Shown piece after piece: positions 7,562-12,704 of a DNA stretch of 12,704 bases. Position numbers and translations under genes: made by a program. Every line of letters starts with the position of its first letter. The stretch's first letter is position 1. The notes below the pieces were generated by a model. It did not search any database and had not been told where the DNA came from. It saw nothing but the letters and a program-made list of their open reading frames with translations. Origin of the DNA: JACCVG01 sp034664165 (GTDB lineage: Bacteria; Actinomycetota; Thermoleophilia; Solirubrobacterales; Thermoleophilaceae); NCBI GenBank assembly GCA_034664165.1, contig JAXDIE010000042.1, forward strand, positions 1 to 12,704. Reading direction: 5' to 3'.

Positions 7562-8608
7562 GTGAGCTCGCTGCCGCGCCCACAGGAAGTGGCCGCCCGG
7601 TCGGTCCGGGTCAGGCGCGAGGCAATCGCGCCGCTGTTCGGGTTGAGGGTCGCCTTGGTCATCGGGGTGCTCATGACGGTGTGGCTGGCCGCCGGGATGC
7701 CCTATGCCGCCATCTGGTTCGCGCTCGGGGCCCAGTTCGCGGCCATGACCGACCCCGGGGGGCAGATCGGCTACCGCCTGCGGAACATGGCAGTGGGCTC
7801 CGTGGTTGCGGGGCTCTCCGTCTGCGTGGGCTCGCTGATCGCCTCGAGCATGCTCGCCCAGGTCATCGTGGTCCCCGTCTGGGGCGTCGTTGCCGCGCTG
7901 GGAACCGTATTTGGCATGGGGCGCGGCAAGATCGGCATCGTCGCGGCGTTCTCGCTGCTGGGGGCCAGCGCGTCCCAGGTCCACGGCATCCAGCCGCTGC
8001 TCTTGGCGCTCGCCGTAATCGGCGGCGGCGCGCTGCAGCTCGTTGCGGCGGCGGCTTGGCCCGCATCGAACCCCGACCACGGCCATCCGGGGCCGGCGCC
8101 ACCGGGCTGGGCGGAGGTCCGCGCCAAGATCGGCTGGCACACGCCGATCGCCCGCCACGCCATCCGGATGGCCCTGGGCCTGGCGATCGGGGTTGTCATC
8201 TACGACACGGCCGAGCTGACCTACGGGGTCTGGGTAGGCGTAACGACCCTGCTGATCCTGCGGCCGTCGCTGGTCGACAGCGCCGACCGCACGTTCATGC
8301 GGCTGGTGGGAACCCTGATCGCGGTGGTCGTCGTCACCGGCCTGGCGGGGATCGCCGGGCTGAGCCTGGTCACGGTGGTCCTCCTGGTGATGCTCTCCGA
8401 GGGGATCTCTTTCGCCTTTGTCCGAGCGCAGTACGGAATCCAGGCCGGCGCGCTGGGTGCCGCGATGGTCGTGCTCTTCGCCCTGACGGGCACACCTGAG
8501 ACCGAGCTGGCCGGAGCCAGGATCCTGGACACCGTGATCGGCGGGCTCATAGCCGCGGCCGTGACACTCCTCATCCGCGAGCCCGGGCCGGACCCGGCCG
8601 TGGGATAG
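7562..8608 (+). CDS. FUSC-family integral membrane protein
   Basis: A 348-residue, strongly hydrophobic inner-membrane protein with about ten to twelve membrane segments. They form two blocks (about 28-166 and 194-338) joined by a Pro/Gly/His-rich soluble linker (168-185). The second block has the FUSC signature: YGVWVGVTTLLILRPS (221-236), then R243 and RLVGTLIAVVV. This resembles fusaric-acid-resistance and aromatic acid efflux proteins. The first block repeats the layout weakly (YAAIWFALGAQFAAMTDP, then YRLRNMAVGSVVAG), so an internal duplication is likely. It lacks the large cytoplasmic domain of AaeB/YccS-type members. The substrate cannot be told from sequence. The GTG start fits the 6-nt spacing from TAGGTT. 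The next gene begins 12 nt after the stop. Confidence 0.75.
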   Translation: MSSLPRPQEVAARSVRVRREAIAPLFGLRVALVIGVLMTVWLAAGMPYAAIWFALGAQFAAMTDPGGQIGYRLRNMAVGSVVAGLSVCVGSLIASSMLAQVIVVPVWGVVAALGTVFGMGRGKIGIVAAFSLLGASASQVHGIQPLLLALAVIGGGALQLVAAAAWPASNPDHGHPGPAPPGWAEVRAKIGWHTPIARHAIRMALGLAIGVVIYDTAELTYGVWVGVTTLLILRPSLVDSADRTFMRLVGTLIAVVVVTGLAGIAGLSLVTVVLLVMLSEGISFAFVRAQYGIQAGALGAAMVVLFALTGTPETELAGARILDTVIGGLIAAAVTLLIREPGPDPAVG

Positions 8609-8611
8609 CCT
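8606..8611 (+). promoter_or_regulatory. Possible -10 element TAGCCT before the quinone oxidoreductase-like gene
   Basis: TAGCCT is followed by 8 nt and the ATG at 8620, and no Shine-Dalgarno sequence is present. Its first three bases are the stop codon of the upstream gene, so the match could be partly coincidental. The alternative is read-through from the FUSC gene. Confidence 0.35.
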
Positions 8612-8619
8612 CTCGCGCG

Positions 8620-9639
8620 ATGAGGGCGCTGGTTATCACCAGGCATGGGGGCCCCGAGGTCCTGAAGGTCGAGGAGCGGCCGGATCCGGTCGCGGGCGTG
8701 GGGGAGGCCTTGATCGCCGTCAAGGCCGCCGGCATCAACTTCGCCGACATCATGGCCCGGATGGGCCTGTATCCCGACGCACCCAAGGTCCCGTGCGTCG
8801 TTGGGTACGAATTCGCGGGCGTGGTCGAGTCGCTCGGAGAGGGCGCCGAGGGGGTTGCCGTCGGCGATCGCGTGATGGGCGGCACCCGCTTCGGGGGCTA
8901 CTCCGAGCGCGTGGCGGTCGCGGTCGATCAGCTGGTCCCGCTGCCCGGCGACTGGAGCTTCGAGGAGGGCGCGGCATTTCCGGTGAACTACGCAACGGCC
9001 TATGCGGGACTCTGCCGGTACGGGTCGCTCCAGGCGGGTGAGCGCGTCCTGCTGCACGCGGCCGCCGGCGGGGTGGGGATTGCCGCCACGCAGGTGGCCA
9101 AGCACGTCGGCGCCGAGATCTTCGGAACTGCATCCGCGTCGAAGCACGACGTGATCCGGGGCTTCGGCGTGGACCACCCGATCGACTACAACAGCGAGGA
9201 CTTCGTCAAGGCCATCCGGCGGTTGACGGGCGAGCGCGAGTCCATCGACGTCGCGATGGACGCCGTCGGCGGCGCCAGCTTCCGCAAGAGCTTCTCGGTC
9301 CTCCGCCCGGGCGGACGGCTGGTCTGCTTCGGGGCGTCGTCGCTGGTCGGCGGGGAAAAGCGCAACGTCCCGCGGGCCCTGATGGGCGTGGTTCAGACGC
9401 CTTGGTTCAACCCGCTGCGGCTGATGCCTCCGAGCAAGGCCGTGATCGGCCTGAACATGCTCTCCCTGTGGGACGCCAAGGGCTCGCTCGACGAATACAT
9501 CCAGCCGTTGTCCGAATGGATCGAGGCCGGGGCCATAAGGCCGGTCGTGGCCGAGGCCTTCCCGCTGGAGAAGGGCGGCGAGGCGCACAGCTTTATCCAG
9601 GCCAGGAAGAACGTTGGCAAGGTGGTGCTCACGACATGA
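8620..9639 (+). CDS. Zinc-independent medium-chain dehydrogenase/reductase, quinone oxidoreductase / VAT1-like
   Basis: A 339-residue cytoplasmic NAD(P)H-dependent oxidoreductase of the quinone oxidoreductase branch of the MDR superfamily. The N-terminal GroES-like domain shows AAGINFADIMARMGLYPDAP (36-55) and VGYEFAGVV (61-69). The zinc-ligand cysteines of alcohol dehydrogenases are missing. The Rossmann motif is HAAAGGVG (146-153). TASASKHD (170-177) fits NADPH-phosphate binding. MDAVGGASFRKSFSVLRPGGRLVCFG and the MPPSKAVIGLNMLSLWD stretch recall VAT1-like members. The true substrate (quinone, enone or other) is unknown. The stop overlaps the start of the next gene by ATGA. Confidence 0.85.
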   Translation: MRALVITRHGGPEVLKVEERPDPVAGVGEALIAVKAAGINFADIMARMGLYPDAPKVPCVVGYEFAGVVESLGEGAEGVAVGDRVMGGTRFGGYSERVAVAVDQLVPLPGDWSFEEGAAFPVNYATAYAGLCRYGSLQAGERVLLHAAAGGVGIAATQVAKHVGAEIFGTASASKHDVIRGFGVDHPIDYNSEDFVKAIRRLTGERESIDVAMDAVGGASFRKSFSVLRPGGRLVCFGASSLVGGEKRNVPRALMGVVQTPWFNPLRLMPPSKAVIGLNMLSLWDAKGSLDEYIQPLSEWIEAGAIRPVVAEAFPLEKGGEAHSFIQARKNVGKVVLTT

Positions 9640-10211
9640 GGTTCGTGATGGCGGGTCTCGCGATGGTGGTGGCCCTGGTCGCCGCGCCCGCGGCCGTCGG
9701 CGCCGTGTCTCTGTTCGGCTACCGCAACACCGGGGTGATCGAGATCCAGGAGACTTCGCCGGCGGCCGACAAGATGACGGTGACAGCCAGGTTCCCCGAC
9801 GGGCTGTACTTCACCGACTCGGCCGGGATCAGCGGCACCGACGCCCCGTGTAGCCAGGTCGACGCGCAGACGGCCCTCTGCACCGTCCCCGGCACCACCG
9901 GCCTCAACTTCAACCTCGAGCGCAAGAACGACAGGGTCGCGGTCGACCTTCCCTCCGATCCGGCGCTCGAGTTGTTCCGCTACAAGTACGCACTCGGTGA
10001 CGGCAACGACCGCTTCTCGGGGGGCATCTACCCGGAGGAGGTGAGCAGCGGGGTGGGCAAGGATCGCCTCTTCGGTGGCGCCGGCAACGACTCCCTCTCG
10101 GGCGGCAAGGACGCCGACCGGCTCGACGGAGGGGACGGGGAAGATGCATGCAATGGCGGCCCTGACAAGGATCAGGCCACCTCGTGCGAGTCGGTAAAGG
10201 GGATCCCCTAG
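9636..10211 (+). CDS. Small secreted RTX-repeat protein (paralogue 1)
   Basis: A 191-residue exported protein of unknown function. The ATG at 9636 is chosen because it gives a clear signal peptide (MRFVMAGLAMVVALVAAPAA, cut near VGA) and overlaps the previous stop as ATGA. Longer in-frame starts would run through the oxidoreductase gene and bury the signal peptide. A beta-rich N-terminal domain carries Cys72 and Cys82 in APCSQVDAQTALC, a likely disulfide. LGDGNDRF (120-127) opens RTX-like repeats (about 120-172: GGAGNDSLS, GGKDADRLD, GGDGEDACN). The tail is C172-x11-C184-E, ending GIP. A weak AAGG lies about 12 nt upstream. The domain layout and length match the next gene. Calcium binding is inferred only. 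Confidence 0.82.
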   Translation: MRFVMAGLAMVVALVAAPAAVGAVSLFGYRNTGVIEIQETSPAADKMTVTARFPDGLYFTDSAGISGTDAPCSQVDAQTALCTVPGTTGLNFNLERKNDRVAVDLPSDPALELFRYKYALGDGNDRFSGGIYPEEVSSGVGKDRLFGGAGNDSLSGGKDADRLDGGDGEDACNGGPDKDQATSCESVKGIP

Positions 10212-10223
10212 GCCCGGACTCGC

Positions 10224-10229
10224 TAGGGT
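10224..10229 (+). promoter_or_regulatory. -10 element TAGGGT before the second small RTX-repeat gene
   Basis: GCTAGGGT is followed by 8 nt and the ATG at 10238, again without a good Shine-Dalgarno sequence. The predicted 5' UTR is 0-2 nt. The position supports 10238 over the in-frame GTG at 10184 as the start. Confidence 0.5.
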
Positions 10230-10237
10230 CAGGCTGG

Positions 10238-10816
10238 ATGTATCGCCTGACCGGAGCAGTCATCGTCGTGCTCGCCGCGGGAGCTCTTGCCCTGCCGGCC
10301 GTCGCGTCCGCAACAAGCGTGAGCGAGCTCAACGGCGTTCTGAACATCTTCGACTCGGATGTCGCCGGCCTCGGCGAGGTCAACGACATCGACGTGACCT
10401 TCGACGACATCACGGGCGAGCTCGTGGTGGCCGACCCCGGTCCCGGCGTGGTTCCCGTGGCCCCCTGCTACTCGGTGGACGCGGGCACCGCGCGCTGCCC
10501 CACGATCACGCCGGACAACCTCACCGTCCTGGTCAACTCGATCACGGCCGACCTGGGCCCGCAGTCCGACCGCATGAACCTCGACGTCTTCACTCCCGAG
10601 GGATCGGTGAACAAGGTCCGTGGCGGATCCGGCGACGACCTGATCCTGGGCAGCGACAGCGTCGACCTCCTGAGCGGCGGCCTGGGCAAGGACATCGTCA
10701 AGGGCAGCGAGGGCAATGACACGCTGGGTGGCGGCGGTGGCAAGGACGCATGCTTCGGAGGCACCGGGCGCGACAAGGCCCGCCACGACTGCGAGAAGGT
10801 CCGTTCCGTTCCGTAG
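10238..10816 (+). CDS. Small secreted RTX-repeat protein (paralogue 2)
   Basis: A 192-residue exported protein of unknown function. Starting at 10238 gives a signal peptide (MYRLTGAVIVVLAAGALALP, cut near AVASA). An in-frame GTG at 10184 would add 18 non-hydrophobic residues and overlap the preceding gene, so it is rejected. The N-terminal domain has Cys77 and Cys87 in APCYSVDAGTARC, aligning with APCSQVDAQTALC of paralogue 1 with the same C-x9-C spacing. RTX-like repeats run from about 129 to 172 (GGSGDDLIL, GGLGKDIVK, GSEGNDTLG, GGGGKDACF). The tail is C172-x12-C185-E, ending SVP. The gene lies 26 nt after paralogue 1, so a tandem duplication with much divergence is likely. The role may be structural or adhesive at the cell surface, but nothing proves it. 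Confidence 0.82.
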   Translation: MYRLTGAVIVVLAAGALALPAVASATSVSELNGVLNIFDSDVAGLGEVNDIDVTFDDITGELVVADPGPGVVPVAPCYSVDAGTARCPTITPDNLTVLVNSITADLGPQSDRMNLDVFTPEGSVNKVRGGSGDDLILGSDSVDLLSGGLGKDIVKGSEGNDTLGGGGGKDACFGGTGRDKARHDCEKVRSVP

Positions 10817-10822
10817 TACGAT
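10817..10822 (+). promoter_or_regulatory. -10 element TACGAT before the leuA leader peptide
   Basis: TACGAT matches the -10 consensus at four of six positions and begins right after the stop codon of the preceding gene. It ends 9 nt before the leader-peptide ATG (10832), which predicts a 5' UTR of about 3 nt. No -35 box is evident. Confidence 0.45.
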
Positions 10823-10831
10823 TTGTGCCAC

Positions 10832-10885
10832 ATGACGTTCCTGCTCGACCTTCGCCTTCTCCTCCTCCCCCCTCGGGGGGAATAA
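10832..10885 (+). CDS. Leucine-rich leader peptide upstream of leuA
   Basis: A 17-codon ORF encoding MTFLLDLRLLLLPPRGE, ending in TAA. Seven of the 17 residues are Leu, including four in a row (codons 9-12), encoded CTG, CTC, CTT, CTT, CTC, CTC, CTC. This is the layout of an amino-acid attenuation leader: ribosomes lacking charged tRNA-Leu would stall in the run. CTT is uncommon in the neighbouring genes yet used twice here. The stop lies 66 nt before leuA. The only likely product role is regulatory translation in cis. Position, composition and the gene downstream all agree, but expression is not shown. Confidence 0.75.
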   Translation: MTFLLDLRLLLLPPRGE

Positions 10886-10951
10886 CGCGTGGCGGCCGCG
10901 TAGCCGCAAGCCAACGGAGAATTCGAAGGACGACCCAGAGAAGGGAACGAC
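10849..10951 (+). promoter_or_regulatory. Putative leucine attenuator between leader peptide and leuA
   Basis: Several pairings compete. CCTTCTC (10855-10861, in leader Leu codons 9-10) is perfectly complementary to GAGAAGG (10938-10944), the leuA ribosome binding site. TTCTCC (10857-10862) can instead pair with GGAGAA (10916-10921). CCTTCG (10849-10854) can pair with CGAAGG (10924-10929). A local CCCCC-CTCG-GGGGG hairpin (10867-10880) covers the end of the leader ORF. GCGGC/GCCGC (10892-10896 with 10903-10907) forms another stem with a 6-nt loop. No T-tract follows a hairpin, which argues for translational control over transcription termination. Functional assignment is inference. Confidence 0.5.
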
Positions 10952-12556
10952 ATGACTTCTGAGCAGCAGCCCAACGTAGACAGGAAAGACCAGGACAGGA
11001 TCCTGATCTTCGACACCACCCTGCGCGACGGCGAGCAGTCGCCCGGCATCTCGCTGAACAAGCAGGAGAAGCTGGAGATCGCCCACCAGCTGGCCAGGCT
11101 CGGTGTCGACATCATCGAGGCCGGCTTCCCGATCTCCTCACCCGGCGACTTCGAGTCGGTTCAGGCGATCTCCCGTGAGGTGGAGGGCCCGGTCATCTGT
11201 GGACTGGCAAGGACGGCGCACCAGGACATCGACGCCGCGTGGAACGCCGTAAAGGATTCCGCCAGGCCGCGGATCCACACGTTCATCTCCACGAGCGACA
11301 TCCACATCGAGTACCAGCTGCAGACGACCCGCGAGGACGTCAAGGGGCAGGCCCGGGCCGCCGTCGCCCACGCCAAGCAGTACTGCGACGACGTGGAGTT
11401 CTCGCCGATGGACGCGAGCAGGGCGGATTGGGAGTACACGGCCGAGGTCATCCAGATCGCCCTCGACGAGGGTGCCACAACCATCAACGTGCCCGACACG
11501 GTCGGCTATTCGATGCCCATGGAGTACGCGGAGATGTGGCGCGAGCTGTACCGCATGGTGCCGGACCTGTCCAAGGTCGTGACCTCGGTTCACTGCCATG
11601 ACGACCTGGGGCTGGCCGTGGCCAACTCCTTCGCCGGCCTCGAGGCCGGCTGCCGTCAGGTCGAGTGCGCCATCAACGGGCTCGGCGAGCGAGCCGGCAA
11701 CGCGGCACTAGAGGAGATCGTGATGCTCCTGCGCACCCGCGAGGCCGCGCACGGCATGTGGACGGGCGCCAACACCCGCGAGATCGCGCGTACAAGCAGG
11801 CTGGTCTCGCGCCTCACCGGCTACCAGGTACAGCCGAACAAGGCGATCGTCGGGCGTAATGCGTTCGCTCACGAGTCGGGCATCCACCAGGACGGTGTCC
11901 TGAAGGAGCGCTCCACCTACGAGATCATGGATGCAACGTCGGTGGGCCTGGAGGCCAACTCGATCGTGCTGGGCAAGCACTCCGGACGCCACGCGCTGCG
12001 CGACGCCCTGGAGCAGCTGGGCTTCAAGATCGACGGGCATGCGCTGAACACGGCGTTCAAGCGCTTCAAGGACATCGCTGACAAGAAGAAGAGCGTCACG
12101 GCGATGGACCTGGAAGCACTGGTCACCGACGAGATGCGGGCAACGCAGGAGAACGCGTACGTGCTCGAGGCCTTCGACATCGAGGCCTCCAACGTCCGGA
12201 CGCCCCATGCCCATGTGACGGTCAAGCTCCCGTCGGGGGAGACCGCCGAGGGCAGCTTCACCGGCGACGGGCCGATCGACGCGTTCTTCAGCGCGCTCAA
12301 CGTGGCCACCGGCCGCGAGGGCCGGCTCAAGGAGTACCAGGTGAGCGCCGTCACCGGCGGCCGCGACGCGCTGGGTGAGGTCACGGTACGGCTCGATCTG
12401 GACGGCGTGAGCGCGTCCGGCCAGGGCGTGTCCACGGACATCCTCGAAGCGTCGGGCCAGGCGTACCTGAGAGCGATCACAAACGCGCTCTCGAACTCGC
12501 CGGTTGCCGAGGCCGAGCACCACCTGGACCAGGCCACCCGCCAGACCACTCCGTAG
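10952..12556 (+). CDS. leuA: 2-isopropylmalate synthase
   Basis: Condenses acetyl-CoA with 2-oxoisovalerate to 2-isopropylmalate, the committed step of leucine synthesis, in the cytoplasm. The 534 residues fit the bacterial LeuA type 1 form. The TIM-barrel domain opens with FDTTLRDGEQSPG (20-32), where Arg25 and Asp21 are catalytic and metal residues. It continues with EAGFP (56-60), the metal-binding HCHDDLGLAVANS (214-226; His214 and His216) and NGLGERAGN (242-250). FAHESGIHQDG (305-315) marks the linker subdomain. The C-terminal regulatory (LeuA dimer) domain, from about 395, contains GDGPIDAFF and binds leucine in known family members, so feedback inhibition is inferred. GAGAAGGG ending about 6 nt before the ATG is the ribosome binding site. 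Leucine attenuation is suggested by the leader peptide upstream. No leuB, leuC or leuD is nearby. Confidence 0.97.
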   Translation: MTSEQQPNVDRKDQDRILIFDTTLRDGEQSPGISLNKQEKLEIAHQLARLGVDIIEAGFPISSPGDFESVQAISREVEGPVICGLARTAHQDIDAAWNAVKDSARPRIHTFISTSDIHIEYQLQTTREDVKGQARAAVAHAKQYCDDVEFSPMDASRADWEYTAEVIQIALDEGATTINVPDTVGYSMPMEYAEMWRELYRMVPDLSKVVTSVHCHDDLGLAVANSFAGLEAGCRQVECAINGLGERAGNAALEEIVMLLRTREAAHGMWTGANTREIARTSRLVSRLTGYQVQPNKAIVGRNAFAHESGIHQDGVLKERSTYEIMDATSVGLEANSIVLGKHSGRHALRDALEQLGFKIDGHALNTAFKRFKDIADKKKSVTAMDLEALVTDEMRATQENAYVLEAFDIEASNVRTPHAHVTVKLPSGETAEGSFTGDGPIDAFFSALNVATGREGRLKEYQVSAVTGGRDALGEVTVRLDLDGVSASGQGVSTDILEASGQAYLRAITNALSNSPVAEAEHHLDQATRQTTP

Positions 12557-12573
12557 GAGCTCCGGGGCCGCGC

Positions 12574-12579
12574 TAGGCT
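12574..12579 (+). promoter_or_regulatory. -10 element TAGGCT before the gene at 12586
   Basis: GCTAGGCT is followed by exactly 6 nt (CGCGCC) and an ATG. No Shine-Dalgarno sequence is present in the 29-nt gap after leuA. This again predicts a leaderless start and separates the last gene from leuA. Confidence 0.5.
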
Positions 12580-12585
12580 CGCGCC

Positions 12586-12704
12586 ATGGGCGCGGCCCCG
12601 GACTTCACCTTCGTCGACGGCGATCGCCTGATCCGCTTTGGGGAAGGCGTCCGGGGTGAAGCCGGCGCCCTGCTGGAACAGCGCGGCTTCTCGGGCTACG
12701 CGCT
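12586..12704 (+). CDS. N-terminus of a probable iron-containing alcohol dehydrogenase / maleylacetate reductase-like protein, cut by window end
   Basis: Only the first 39 codons are visible. The segment DFTFVDGDRLIRFGEGVRG followed by ALLEQRGFSGYA resembles the start of group III (iron-type) alcohol dehydrogenases and maleylacetate reductases. These begin with a short strand, then IRFGxGxxxE, then a helix leading to a Gly-Phe and the first Rossmann strand. The metal- and NAD-binding motifs lie outside the window, so the family call is tentative. It is not recognisably leuB or another leucine gene. The start is supported by TAGGCT 6 nt upstream. Confidence 0.45.
   Translation, partial: MGAAPDFTFVDGDRLIRFGEGVRGEAGALLEQRGFSGYA

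Noticed and set aside
8221..9588. 455-codon open frame on the minus strand
   Set aside because: Antisense to the FUSC and oxidoreductase genes, both of which show clear motifs. The antisense product shows none and no start signal.
9402..9635. Extended N-terminus for the first small RTX protein
   Set aside because: The extension lies out of frame within the oxidoreductase gene and would place the signal peptide internally. The ATG at 9636 gives an ATGA overlap and a proper signal peptide.
10184..10237. Earlier in-frame GTG start for the second small RTX protein
   Set aside because: It would add 18 polar residues ahead of a perfect signal peptide and overlap the previous gene. The ATG at 10238 has TAGGGT at the right distance.
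10832..10951. T-box riboswitch upstream of leuA
   Set aside because: The leader is only about 135 nt. I see no T-box sequence, specifier loop or terminator with a T-tract, and a translated Leu-rich ORF occupies the first half.
7536..10951. Genomic island or mobile element between serA and leuA
   Set aside because: No integrase, transposase, tRNA or flanking direct or inverted repeats are visible, and base composition and codon use look like those of the neighbours.
10750..10962. 70-codon plus-strand ORF running through the leuA upstream region
   Set aside because: It overlaps the end of the RTX gene and the leuA start, and its product is an Arg/Pro-rich out-of-frame sequence. The short Leu-rich ORF at 10832 in another frame explains the region better.

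Overview
The window is a gene-dense, GC-rich stretch with G/C-ending codons throughout. Nothing in it looks like a plasmid, phage, insertion sequence or CRISPR. It most resembles an actinobacterial chromosome, probably class Thermoleophilia (Solirubrobacterales-like). The reasons are a menaquinone gene (menE), actinobacterial-type SerC and SerA, and several secreted proteins with RTX-like glycine/aspartate repeats and a Cys-Glu tail. The taxonomic call is inference; there is no rRNA to check it.

Layout. (1) 1-942: 3' part of menE, followed by a small hairpin. (2) 1005-3227: a 740-aa secreted CSLREA / beta-helix / choice-of-anchor-Q / RTX-repeat protein, converging tail to tail with (3) a Bcp-type peroxiredoxin on the minus strand (3237-3701). 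(4) 3831-7535: a tight ilvC-serC-serA operon, with a 4-nt gap and then an ATGA overlap. (5) 7562-8608: an FUSC-family membrane protein. (6) 8620-9639: a zinc-free quinone oxidoreductase-like MDR enzyme, overlapping by ATGA a small secreted RTX-repeat protein (9636-10211). A paralogue follows at 10238-10816. (7) 10832-10885: a 17-codon leucine-rich leader peptide, then leuA (10952-12556). (8) From 12586: the start of a probable iron-containing alcohol dehydrogenase-like gene, cut by the window end.

How the genes work together. ilvC and leuA serve branched-chain amino acid synthesis. serC and serA make serine from 3-phosphoglycerate. MenE makes the CoA thioester needed for menaquinone, and the peroxiredoxin removes peroxides. 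The three RTX-repeat proteins appear to be exported by Sec signal peptides and share a C-terminal two-cysteine motif.

Two regulatory signals stand out. First, genes that begin a transcription unit are repeatedly preceded by TAGNNT (often GCTAGNNT) ending 6-8 nt before the start codon, with no Shine-Dalgarno sequence. This is what leaderless mRNAs should look like. Genes inside operons, and leuA behind its leader, do have Shine-Dalgarno sequences. Second, leuA is preceded by a short ORF with 7 Leu in 17 codons, and part of its Leu-codon run is complementary to the leuA Shine-Dalgarno sequence. This suggests leucine-dependent attenuation, possibly at the level of translation.
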